A stretch of 13,837 nt of DNA. It comes from Maricaulis sp. (lineage in GTDB: Bacteria; Pseudomonadota; Alphaproteobacteria; Caulobacterales; Maricaulaceae). Positions 7,363-13,837 of this stretch are shown here, in pieces. Numbering within the stretch: position 1 is the stretch's first letter; each line of letters begins with the position of its first letter. Made by a program: the position numbers and the translations under genes. The notes beneath the pieces were generated by a model, which saw only the letters and a list, made by a program, of their open reading frames with translations, did not search any database and was not told the DNA's origin. The stretch lies in contig NZLV01000223.1 in NCBI GenBank assembly GCA_002694345.1, positions 1 through 13,837 of the forward strand, read 5' to 3'.

Positions 7363-8853
7363 GTCTGCGTGCGGGACCAGGAAGTCCCGCACCGCGTCAC
7401 CCAGAAGCGCGCGATTGGCCTCTCCCACGAACACCGAATGGCCGGCCGGGAAATAGGCGGCCGTCAGACGGTCAGCCGGGACACCCGCTTCCGCCAGACC
7501 ATGCCGGCCGGCATAGGCCGGGGTCGACAGATCATAATATCCCGCCGCCCAGAACAGGCGCAGACCGGGGTCTGCCGCCATCGCCTCGGCATAATACGCA
7601 TTCGTGCCACCAAAGCCGGTGAAGCCGTCCGGACCCCAATCCCAGGCCCGATTCACATCCAGATTGAGCGCGCGATAGGGCGTCGCCGGTTCAAAGCCCA
7701 GCCAGTCCTGGAAATAGGCTTCCACGATGGAGGCATGCTCGGCCGGATCAAAGCCGCGCGCGTTTTGCAGACCCGACGTGTCGACACTGTCGGGATGATA
7801 GGACAGTCCCGGATCATCATAGGGCGGACGCTGGGCCGGCGCGTCGAGCGAGCGTGTGGCGCGCGTGTCCAGCTGACCGGTGCGCACGCCCTCGTCTTCC
7901 AGAAGATGCAGCATGAAATCCCGGTTGCTCAGGCGCAGATCCAGCCCCGCGATATAATCGGCCGGCAGGCCGATCCAGGCTGACATTTCGTCCGCAATCG
8001 CCAGCCGGTCCGCTTCGGACAGGTTCTCGCCTTCATTCAGGGCCGGCCAATAGCGCGTTTCGACAAACGCCACGGCCTGCTCGAAGACCTGTTCGGCAGT
8101 GCGGCCGTCCTGCGGGATACGGCCGTGATACCAGGCCGTGGCAGCCATGGTCGGGAAGCGGACCGCATAGGACACATCGCCCTCGCGCATGTCTGAAACC
8201 AGGGCAAAGAGAAGGATGCCGTCCAGATCGAGATCGGGGGCGGCCCGGGTGATCGCGCCGGCGCGGACCGTGCCGTAGGACTGGCCCAGCACGTAGCGCG
8301 GCGAGGCTTCCCGGTCATGGCGCAACAGCCAGGACTGGATCACCGCGGCGACCGATTCCGCATCCCCCTGCGGGCTCCAGAATTGCGCGCCGTCTTCCTC
8401 GGTTTCCGGCGTGGAATAGCCGGTGCCGATCGGGTCGATGAAGACCAGGTCCGCCACGTCCAGAAGACTGTCCGGATTGGGTGCCAGGACTTGCGCTTCT
8501 TCTTCCCCGAAACGCCGCTGCGGGCCGAAGGCCCCGAAATGCAGCGGCGTGGTCGAGGCGCCCGGCCCCCCATTGAACAGGAAGAGGACCGGACGGGTGT
8601 CCGGGTCATCGCTGTCAGCCAGATAGGTGGTGGTCACCATCCGTCCGGCCGTCTCACCGTCTGCGCCCGGCAGAAGCGTCGTCTCCACCAGCGCCGTGTA
8701 GGACACCGGCACACCGTTGAAGACGCCCTCATGCGCGCTGCTGGCGCTGGCCCCGGTCGGCAGACCGGTTTCGCGGGGGGCCTCCGGCTGCGCACAGGCG
8801 GCCAGGGCCAGGAAAGCGGTCGCGGCGAAAAGGCGGGACGGGAACTGGATCAT
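7360..8853 (-). CDS. S10-family serine peptidase, lipoprotein (paralog 2)
   Basis: The 497-aa product has a lipoprotein signal peptide with lipobox LAAC (Cys20), so it is a lipid-anchored envelope protein. S10 landmarks in order: NGGPG at 94-98, nucleophile Ser192 in GQSYGT, Asp441 in GYYDLSTP, and His472 in PAGHSVF. The residue before the nucleophile is Gln191 where S10 carboxypeptidases such as CPY have Glu. The partner Glu of the CPY carboxylate-binding pair is Ala108. Both acidic residues are thus lost, which may change pH behaviour or abolish strict carboxypeptidase specificity (inference). It is the last gene of the minus operon, and its ATG overlaps the permease stop by 4 nt (ATGA). 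The pairing with a permease and PLP/OCD enzymes suggests it feeds an imported amino acid. The other S10 gene in the window shares its length and motifs but is not lipidated. Confidence 0.93.
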   Translation of the reverse strand: MIQFPSRLFAATAFLALAACAQPEAPRETGLPTGASASSAHEGVFNGVPVSYTALVETTLLPGADGETAGRMVTTTYLADSDDPDTRPVLFLFNGGPGASTTPLHFGAFGPQRRFGEEEAQVLAPNPDSLLDVADLVFIDPIGTGYSTPETEEDGAQFWSPQGDAESVAAVIQSWLLRHDREASPRYVLGQSYGTVRAGAITRAAPDLDLDGILLFALVSDMREGDVSYAVRFPTMAATAWYHGRIPQDGRTAEQVFEQAVAFVETRYWPALNEGENLSEADRLAIADEMSAWIGLPADYIAGLDLRLSNRDFMLHLLEDEGVRTGQLDTRATRSLDAPAQRPPYDDPGLSYHPDSVDTSGLQNARGFDPAEHASIVEAYFQDWLGFEPATPYRALNLDVNRAWDWGPDGFTGFGGTNAYYAEAMAADPGLRLFWAAGYYDLSTPAYAGRHGLAEAGVPADRLTAAYFPAGHSVFVGEANRALLGDAVRDFLVPHAD

Positions 8854-10172
8854 GCGCTGGGCTCCGGGTCGGTCACCGGCTTGTTGCGGTGGTGGATGAT
8901 GTAGACAATCACGCCGACCAGGCCCCAGCCGGCAAGAATGAGATAGGGCCGCCAGTCCGTGGAAATTCCCAACAGGGTCACACCGACAGCCATGATGATG
9001 CCCAGCACCGCCCAGATCTGGACCGACCGGGCCGACAGTTTGAAACCGGCCTTTTCATGCAGGTCCGGACGCGTCCGCACGATGCGGATCGCGGACAGGC
9101 AGGTCGTGCAGAATTTGAGCAGGACCGGGATGTTCACGGCCAGGAACAAGGCGGCCAGGTTTACCGGGAAGAGCAGCCCCGCCATACAGGCGATGAAGGC
9201 GGCGGCCAGCGCGAAATGCGGCGTCCCGAATTTCGGGTGCACCCGGCCGAAGAAGGCCGGCAGGGCCCCGGCCCGGCCCATCGCGTAGAAGGACCGGCTG
9301 AACGTCATGCACAGCGCATTGAGCGACGTACCGATGGCGGCCACAGCGGCCAGGGCCACGACCGGTCGCGCCCGTTCCTCGCCGATCAGTACCGCCACGG
9401 CGTCCAGGACCGGTGTTTCGCTGGTCCCCAGGGCTTGCGGCCCGAGCAGACCGAGACAGACACCTGCGACCAGAAGATAGACGATCACCGATGTGATGAT
9501 GGCGATGGCGATGCCCAGCGGAATATTGCGGCGTCCGTCGCGCACCTCGCCGCCCACTTCGGTCGCCGCTTCGATCCCGAAGAACAGGCCAACCAGGAGC
9601 GGGATGGTCGCCAGTACGCCGCCCCAGCCATTCGGCATGAAAGGCGTGAAGACGGCGGGATCAACCGCCGGCGCGCCGGTGACCGCGAAAATGCCGAAGA
9701 AGACCACGAGAGCGGCCATCAGAACGATCTGGATCGACGCCGCCAGGGCCACACCGAACAGGTTCAGACCGAATACGATCACGAAGAGGCCGGCCATCGC
9801 CGCCTTGGTCGGCAGGGGAATGAGGAAGGAGAGATAGCGCACCAGGACCAGTGACAGGATGAACATCGCTCCGACATTGCCGGCAATGCGCAGCCAGACG
9901 ATGGCAAAGGCCAGCTTTTCCGACACGAAACGGCGCGGCCATTCATAGGAAGCCCCCGAGGTCGGCAGGGTCGAGCCCATGAAGGCATAGGTCACCGCGA
10001 TCACAAACATGGGGATGGCGGCCAGCGGCACGGCCAGCAGCATGGCAGGTCCGGCCAGTTCGGTGGCCGGGGCGATGACCGAGAAGATCGACACGCCAAT
10101 CGCCGTTCCCAGGCCCAGCGCCACGACCGGCAAAAGACCGACGCCCTGTTTCAGCTCACGCACTTCACTCAT
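8850..10172 (-). CDS. APC-superfamily amino-acid permease
   Basis: A 440-aa, highly hydrophobic protein with about 12 membrane segments, the normal size for the amino acid-polyamine-organocation family. The first segment carries the unwound substrate-site motif GTAIGVSIFSV (about residues 22-32; family G-x-x-I-G-x-G-I-F). The sixth has FFGIEAATEVGGEVRDGRRNIP (split here by domain: membrane half, then the E-x-x-x-x-RNIP loop), a family hallmark. It would import an amino acid or small amine across the inner membrane by proton or sodium coupling; the substrate is not readable. It overlaps the upstream OCD-like gene and the downstream S10 gene by 4 nt each (ATGA), so it is translationally coupled to both. 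That ties transport to the enzymes around it. The C-terminal tail is basic, then acidic, and short. Confidence 0.93.
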   Translation of the reverse strand: MSEVRELKQGVGLLPVVALGLGTAIGVSIFSVIAPATELAGPAMLLAVPLAAIPMFVIAVTYAFMGSTLPTSGASYEWPRRFVSEKLAFAIVWLRIAGNVGAMFILSLVLVRYLSFLIPLPTKAAMAGLFVIVFGLNLFGVALAASIQIVLMAALVVFFGIFAVTGAPAVDPAVFTPFMPNGWGGVLATIPLLVGLFFGIEAATEVGGEVRDGRRNIPLGIAIAIITSVIVYLLVAGVCLGLLGPQALGTSETPVLDAVAVLIGEERARPVVALAAVAAIGTSLNALCMTFSRSFYAMGRAGALPAFFGRVHPKFGTPHFALAAAFIACMAGLLFPVNLAALFLAVNIPVLLKFCTTCLSAIRIVRTRPDLHEKAGFKLSARSVQIWAVLGIIMAVGVTLLGISTDWRPYLILAGWGLVGVIVYIIHHRNKPVTDPEPSA

Positions 10173-11122
10173 GTCGGACTCCGCAGGGTCTGATGGAGCC
10201 AGGCCGCAGCAGCGAGATCCTGCACGGCATGACCCAGGGATTTGTAGACGGTGATGTCATCGGCCGCGCGGCGGCCCGGCGCCCGGCCGGCCAGGACATC
10301 GCCGATTTCGGCGTCGAGCCGGTCCAGCGTGTATTCACCACTGTCCAGCGCCCGCAAAACCTCGCCGCCATGGGCTTCGACATGGGGGCGGTGGTCGGGA
10401 AGCAGTCGGGCCTTCACCAGCAGCGCAGTATCCGCCTCGGCCGCCATGGGCCCGGAGGATCCAACCAGGTTCACATGCGCCCCCGGTTTCACCCACTCGC
10501 CTTTCAGGACCGGGTCACGCGACGCAGTCACCGTGCAGATCATGTCGGCGCCCTCCGCCGCCACCTGTGCCGAAGCGCAGGCACGGGCCGGAAAGCCGGA
10601 CGCGCGCAACTCGGCGGCCAGCGCCTCGGCCTTGTCCGGATTGCGGCCCCACAGGGCGATATCGTCCAGCGTGCGGATGCGGGCGAGTGCGTCGATATGG
10701 GCGCGCGCCTGAAGACCGGTGCCGATCAGGGCCAGGCGGCTGGCGTCCGGACGGGCCAGGACATCCGTGGCCGCTGCACTCATCGCGGCGGTCCGGATCC
10801 GCGTGATCTCCGCGGCATCGGCGACACAGACCGGCTTGCCACTGACCCGGTCAAACAGGATGACCAGTCCCTCATGCGCCTTGTGATCGGCATGGGCATA
10901 GACACTGACCAGTTTGGCGCCGAACCCCTGATCACCGGTCAGCGCGGCGGGCATGAGGGCGAAGGTCTGCCCCTCGCCCAGCGCAATGAAACTGCGCAAC
11001 AACTCCCCTTCCTCGCCCGATGAGAGCTCCGGCATGACCGTGCGCATCAGGCGGATGCATGTCTCCATGTCCAGCCTTCGCCGGACCGTGGAGGCATCCA
11101 GAAAGAGGGGGCTGGCCGTCAA
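10169..11122 (-). CDS. Ornithine cyclodeaminase/mu-crystallin family enzyme (paralog 2), TTG start
   Basis: A 317-aa relative of the enzyme at 6388-7359, with Lys70 in GAKLVSV, Arg110 in RIRTAAMSAAATDV, dinucleotide motif GTGLQA (134-139), beta-2 ending in WGRN (NADP-like, inferred) and DDITVYKSLGH near the end. As in paralog 1, the ornithine-cyclodeaminase Asp position is GSS (Ser222-Ser223), so a reductase or dehydrogenase on an imine or amino acid is more likely than cyclodeamination. The start is TTG at 11122, whose last bases form the upstream gene's TGA (TTGA overlap). The N-terminus from this TTG aligns with paralog 1, while the next ATG (codon 19) would cut into the conserved first helix. 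Second gene of the minus operon, with its end overlapping the permease start by 4 nt. Confidence 0.9.
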   Translation of the reverse strand: MTASPLFLDASTVRRRLDMETCIRLMRTVMPELSSGEEGELLRSFIALGEGQTFALMPAALTGDQGFGAKLVSVYAHADHKAHEGLVILFDRVSGKPVCVADAAEITRIRTAAMSAAATDVLARPDASRLALIGTGLQARAHIDALARIRTLDDIALWGRNPDKAEALAAELRASGFPARACASAQVAAEGADMICTVTASRDPVLKGEWVKPGAHVNLVGSSGPMAAEADTALLVKARLLPDHRPHVEAHGGEVLRALDSGEYTLDRLDAEIGDVLAGRAPGRRAADDITVYKSLGHAVQDLAAAAWLHQTLRSPT

Positions 11123-12387
11123 GAAAGCGCCTCGAGCACGCGATCAATGTCCGCCTCGGAATTGAAGACGGAGGGCGAGATGCGCAGCCGGTGCCAGGAC
11201 AACGAGACCTGAACCCCTGCCGCCTGCAACCGCTCATGGAGATCGGCACGGGCGTTCTGGCGGGCCCAGGCGATAAGCGGCCCGGTACTGTCTTCCGGCG
11301 TCAGCGGCTCAAAGCCCAGACGCGGCATTTCCCGGCGCGCCTTCTCGATGAGGGGCTGGCGCCAGGCCTGGATATTCGCCACGCCGCGCCCGGTCAGATA
11401 ATCGATCGACCAGTCCAGATGGGCCACGCCCGTATTGGAATACGTCCCCATCGCGAACAGGCCGGTGGCATCGTCCCGGGCGCCCGTCTCGAACGGCTCA
11501 TCGCCGGGCGGATCATAGGGATAGGCATGGCTGGCAAAGGTGGCGAGCTGTTGGTAGCCGGCCTGCGGCCGCTCCAGCTGGGGAATGAGATCGGCGCGGA
11601 CATACATGAAGCCCAGCCCCATATCGCCCATCATCCACTTGAAGCTGGAATTGGCCATGAAATCGATGCCCGACGCCTTCACGTCCACGGGCACGGAGCC
11701 CACGGCGTGGACCGCGTCGACATAGACATGGGCGCCATGGGCGTGCGCCATCTCGGTGACGGCCGCCAGATCGTGCTGGAAACCGTTGATGGTGGAAATC
11801 GCCGAGATGGAGACCAGGCGCGTGTCCGGCGTCATTGCGGCGGCCATGTCCTCCAGATGGATCCGGTTGTCGCGCATCGGGATGATGACGACCTCCATCC
11901 CGGCCGCTTCCAGCTCGTTGTAGAGATGGAAGGAGCCGAAGAAGTGCAGCACATCGGTGACGATCCGGCCGCCCCGGCGCGGCAGGCCCAGACAGCGCAC
12001 CGCCATCTGCTCTCCGGCGGAGGTGGAGGTGATGTAGGCGACTTCCGAGACGTCCGCATTGACCATGGCGGCATAGCGCTCGAGCACGGAGCGGCGCAGG
12101 CGGCCGATCGAATAGTCCCCGCCCTCGCCATTCATGCTGCGCGAGGCGAGATAGGTCTCGACCGCCCGCCGGGCACCCTGGCTGACCGGGTGGACCGATC
12201 CGGAATTGAGATAGGTGCCTTCAATGCCGGGAAATTCGGTGAGGTCGGGCAGGGCCGAGGACGCGGCGGCAGGTTCGGCAGCCGCCGGCTGGGTGGAGGC
12301 GCGCGCGGCACCGCTGGCCAGGGGCAGTGCGGCTGCTCCGGCCAGATAGGCCCGTCGGGTCAGTCCCCCATTCGCGGTCTCGGTCAT
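11119..12387 (-). CDS. Class V aminotransferase-fold PLP enzyme (isopenicillin-N-epimerase-like) with Tat signal
   Basis: A 422-aa fold-type I PLP enzyme. Visible features: the NSGSVHPVS entry loop, a phosphate-binding TSTSAGEQM, Asp224 in VYVDAVHAVG (pairs with the PLP ring nitrogen), Schiff-base Lys250 in NSSFKWMMG, and a C-terminal HRLRISPSVFN carboxylate-binding Arg. The family includes isopenicillin N epimerases, the C-S lyase EgtE and the periplasmic PvdN. The N-terminus, LTRRAYLAG with Arg11-Arg12, a hydrophobic stretch and a likely cut after Ala30, looks like a Tat signal, so the enzyme may be exported folded with its cofactor. The ATG at 12387 is chosen because GGAGGAGG (12393-12400) sits 5 nt upstream; a TTG at 12402 would overlap that SD. 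First gene of the minus operon, with its TGA overlapping the next start (TTGA). Reaction unknown: epimerase, lyase or transaminase are all possible. Confidence 0.88.
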   Translation of the reverse strand: MTETANGGLTRRAYLAGAAALPLASGAARASTQPAAAEPAAASSALPDLTEFPGIEGTYLNSGSVHPVSQGARRAVETYLASRSMNGEGGDYSIGRLRRSVLERYAAMVNADVSEVAYITSTSAGEQMAVRCLGLPRRGGRIVTDVLHFFGSFHLYNELEAAGMEVVIIPMRDNRIHLEDMAAAMTPDTRLVSISAISTINGFQHDLAAVTEMAHAHGAHVYVDAVHAVGSVPVDVKASGIDFMANSSFKWMMGDMGLGFMYVRADLIPQLERPQAGYQQLATFASHAYPYDPPGDEPFETGARDDATGLFAMGTYSNTGVAHLDWSIDYLTGRGVANIQAWRQPLIEKARREMPRLGFEPLTPEDSTGPLIAWARQNARADLHERLQAAGVQVSLSWHRLRISPSVFNSEADIDRVLEALS

Positions 12388-12479
12388 CGCAGCCTCCTCC
12401 AAACGCTTGATACCGGCAGCCAGAATACGGGCCCGGCCAGCCCGGTTTCATTCCTTATCACGCCTCCAAACCCGACCTG

Positions 12480-12496
12480 GCGCATTCGTTATGCGC
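12480..12496. repeat. Inverted repeat GCGCAT-N5-ATGCGC
   Basis: Perfect 6-bp arms (12480-12485 and 12491-12496) flank TCGTT, about 90 nt upstream of the PLP-enzyme start. The next base pair outward is mismatched. It is a candidate operator for the minus operon; such short dyads also occur by chance in GC-rich DNA. Confidence 0.35.
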
Positions 12497-12547
12497 GCAG
12501 CCAGCCACTGGAGAACTGTCTTGCCGGGAAATCGTCCCAACACGACC

Positions 12548-12561
12548 TTACATATCGGTAA
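12548..12561. repeat. Dyad TTAC-N6-GTAA
   Basis: TTAC (12548-12551) and GTAA (12558-12561) flank ATATCG, an AT-rich patch in otherwise GC-rich DNA between the divergent genes. Size and symmetry fit a small repressor site, but no family can be assigned. Confidence 0.3.
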
Positions 12562-12706
12562 TGCCCACCCATACAGCTAAGTGATGCGGCAAGGGCAGAG
12601 CCAGGTGCGATCCGCGAATAAACTTGCCGCGCGCGCACGCAGAATAGGCAAAACCTTTCCCGCCCCGATGCGCTAGGCTGAGGGGACGGGAAAGAGGAGA
12701 GTGTCC

Positions 12707-13837
12707 ATGCCGATCCGGGGAAACAAGTCGCAGCCTCATGCGGGCCTGAAACTGGCCGCCTTGCTGGCAGGCCTTACCCTGACCGCGGCCTGCACGCCGG
12801 CCGAGGACACGGCCGCAGCACCGACCCCGGACGCTGCCCCGGCCGCGACGCAGCCGGGCCTGCCCATGCTGCACGTTACGCTCGCCCCCGGCGGCATCGA
12901 CACAGCCAGCGAAACCCAAGCCGCCTATATCGATGTCACGCTGGAAATGAGCGGGCTGCCGGTCGAGGCGAATACGCCCTTCCTGACCTCCCCGGCGATT
13001 TTCGCGGGTGTCGAGGCGGTTGCCTATGGCGAGGACGGTGTGGCCGACATCTCGGTCAGCGACGCGTCCGGCCCGGTCTCCCTGGTCCGTGCCGATGACG
13101 ATCCCGACCCGACGAATTTCCTTTACTGGCGCCACTGGCAAGCCGAGCGTGATCTGGAGGGCCTGGTCACGGTGACCTATCGGGCCCCGATCGATCTGGT
13201 GATCCCGCAGCTGGGGGCCGGCCCGCCCTTTGACCTGCGCCTGAACGACACGATCGTGTCCGGCGCGGGCAATACCTTCCTCGTCGTCCCGGCAACGCCG
13301 CGCCCCTTCATGGTGGATCTGGACTGGGATCTCTCCGCCATGCCGGACGGCTCCATCGGGGCGTCCAGCTTCGGAGAAGGCCAGGTGATGACGCCCGGAC
13401 CGGCGAGCCGTCTGGTCACCGCCTACTACATGGCCGGGCCGATGGGACACTATCCGGACGATGCCGGCGACCATGCCTACCGCGCCTACTGGACCGACAA
13501 TCCGCCCTTCGATCCGGACACGGTGATGCCCTGGGCCGAAGAGGTCTACCAGGCCCAGCTCGACTTCTTCGGGATCGAGAACCCGGAGCCCTACACCTTC
13601 TTCGCCCGCGCCAATCCCTATCCGGGCGGCGGCGGCGCCGGCCTGATCAATTCCTTCATGCTCTCCTATCCCGAAGACACCGAGGAACTGGACGGGATCA
13701 ACATCACCATCATCCACGAGATGAGCCATAAATGGGTGGGCGGCGTGTCCGGCCAGCCGGGGGCCACCTCCTGGTTCTCCGAAGGCGCGAATGTCTTCTA
13801 CAGGCGCCGCGTCCCGCTGGCCGCCGGCCTGATGCCG
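12707..13837 (+). CDS. Lipoprotein zinc metallopeptidase, M61/M1-like gluzincin, 3' end outside window
   Basis: The frame is open from ATG 12707 to the window edge: 377 residues, incomplete. The SD AGAGGAGA precedes the ATG. A lipoprotein-type signal ends at LTAAC (Cys29), followed by a Pro/Ala/Thr-rich linker. Residues about 55-250 are beta-rich, as in the N-terminal domains of M1/M61 enzymes. The zinc site is HEMSH (His337, Glu338, His341), then Glu359 in WFSEGANVFY, so the third ligand follows the second His after 17 residues, one fewer than the 18 usual for M1 aminopeptidases. The WFSEG block and the missing GAMEN motif in the visible part point more to M61-like (glycyl aminopeptidase) proteins than to classical M1. 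It is probably an envelope aminopeptidase. It diverges from the minus operon across a shared 319-bp region; a functional link is plausible but not shown. Confidence 0.82.
   Translation, partial: MPIRGNKSQPHAGLKLAALLAGLTLTAACTPAEDTAAAPTPDAAPAATQPGLPMLHVTLAPGGIDTASETQAAYIDVTLEMSGLPVEANTPFLTSPAIFAGVEAVAYGEDGVADISVSDASGPVSLVRADDDPDPTNFLYWRHWQAERDLEGLVTVTYRAPIDLVIPQLGAGPPFDLRLNDTIVSGAGNTFLVVPATPRPFMVDLDWDLSAMPDGSIGASSFGEGQVMTPGPASRLVTAYYMAGPMGHYPDDAGDHAYRAYWTDNPPFDPDTVMPWAEEVYQAQLDFFGIENPEPYTFFARANPYPGGGGAGLINSFMLSYPEDTEELDGINITIIHEMSHKWVGGVSGQPGATSWFSEGANVFYRRRVPLAAGLMP

Larger units (their letters stand above)
12388..12706. promoter_or_regulatory. 319-bp divergent control region
   Basis: This gap separates the minus-strand four-gene operon from the plus-strand metallopeptidase. 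It holds a strong minus-strand SD (12393-12400), an inverted repeat GCGCAT-tcgtt-ATGCGC at 12480-12496, and a TTAC-N6-GTAA dyad at 12548-12561. GCTAGGCT, a -10-like box, lies at 12672-12679, 27 nt before the metallopeptidase ATG. AGAGGAGA just upstream of that ATG is its SD. No convincing promoter was found for the minus operon, and no small gene. The dyads could be operators for a shared regulator; this is inference. Confidence 0.45.

Noticed and set aside
12388..12402. Upstream TTG start (12402) for the PLP enzyme
   Set aside because: It would lie over the GGAGGAGG ribosome site that serves the ATG at 12387. The extension adds only MEEAA before the Tat-like signal.
11059..12561. Plus-strand open frame (500 codons) opposite the PLP enzyme
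   Set aside because: The opposing frame has all PLP-site motifs and an ideal SD. This one has low-complexity composition and no supporting signal.
12548..13729. Minus-strand open frame (393 codons) over the metallopeptidase
   Set aside because: The plus frame carries a lipobox, HEMSH and WFSEG, with an SD before its ATG; the minus frame has no motif.
1..13837. CRISPR array, tRNA/rRNA, insertion sequence, integrase, toxin-antitoxin or phage-defence genes
   Set aside because: No regular repeats, cloverleaf-like segments, transposase motifs or defence domains were seen by eye. Base composition is even, so there is no sign of a recent mobile insertion.

Overview
The window is about 13.8 kb of GC-rich, densely coding chromosomal DNA. 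Codon use, tight overlapping operons, Caulobacter-like -10 elements (GCTAGnnT / CCTAnGCT) and the protein families suggest a marine, stalked-type alphaproteobacterium (Maricaulales/Hyphomonadales-like). This placement is inference; no rRNA or marker gene is present. No tRNA, rRNA, insertion sequence, integrase or CRISPR array was seen.

Layout. (1) 1-1635, plus strand: the C-terminal part of a membrane-anchored GGDEF-EAL protein with a degenerate GGDEF and an intact EAL site. It converges on a 75-aa membrane protein (minus, 1652-1879). (2) 2093-3586, plus: an exported S10 serine peptidase. (3) 3705-4184, plus: an Lrp/AsnC-type regulator with a promoter and a hairpin after it. (4) 4343-7359, plus: a two-gene operon of an exported amidohydrolase with a large N-terminal extra domain, and an ornithine cyclodeaminase/mu-crystallin family enzyme. 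(5) 7360-12387, minus: a four-gene operon, every junction overlapping by 4 nt. In transcription order it encodes a Tat-signal class V PLP enzyme, a second OCD/mu-crystallin enzyme, an APC amino-acid permease and a second S10 peptidase that is a lipoprotein. (6) 12707-end, plus: the start of a lipoprotein zinc metallopeptidase resembling M61/M1 gluzincins, cut by the window edge.

How it may work together (inference). The two convergent operons plus the S10 and Lrp genes look like one peptide/amino-acid utilization locus. Envelope peptidases (two S10 enzymes, the amidohydrolase, possibly the metallopeptidase) would release a particular amino acid or dipeptide. The APC permease would import it, and the two OCD-family enzymes would act on its imine/keto form with NAD(P)H. 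The PLP enzyme would act in the periplasm if its Tat signal is real, and the Lrp protein would sense the amino acid. Both OCD paralogs lack the Asp used by true ornithine cyclodeaminase, and both S10 paralogs lack one or both of the Glu residues carboxypeptidase Y uses to bind the substrate C-terminus. Substrates therefore probably differ from the textbook ones. The substrate cannot be read from the sequence.
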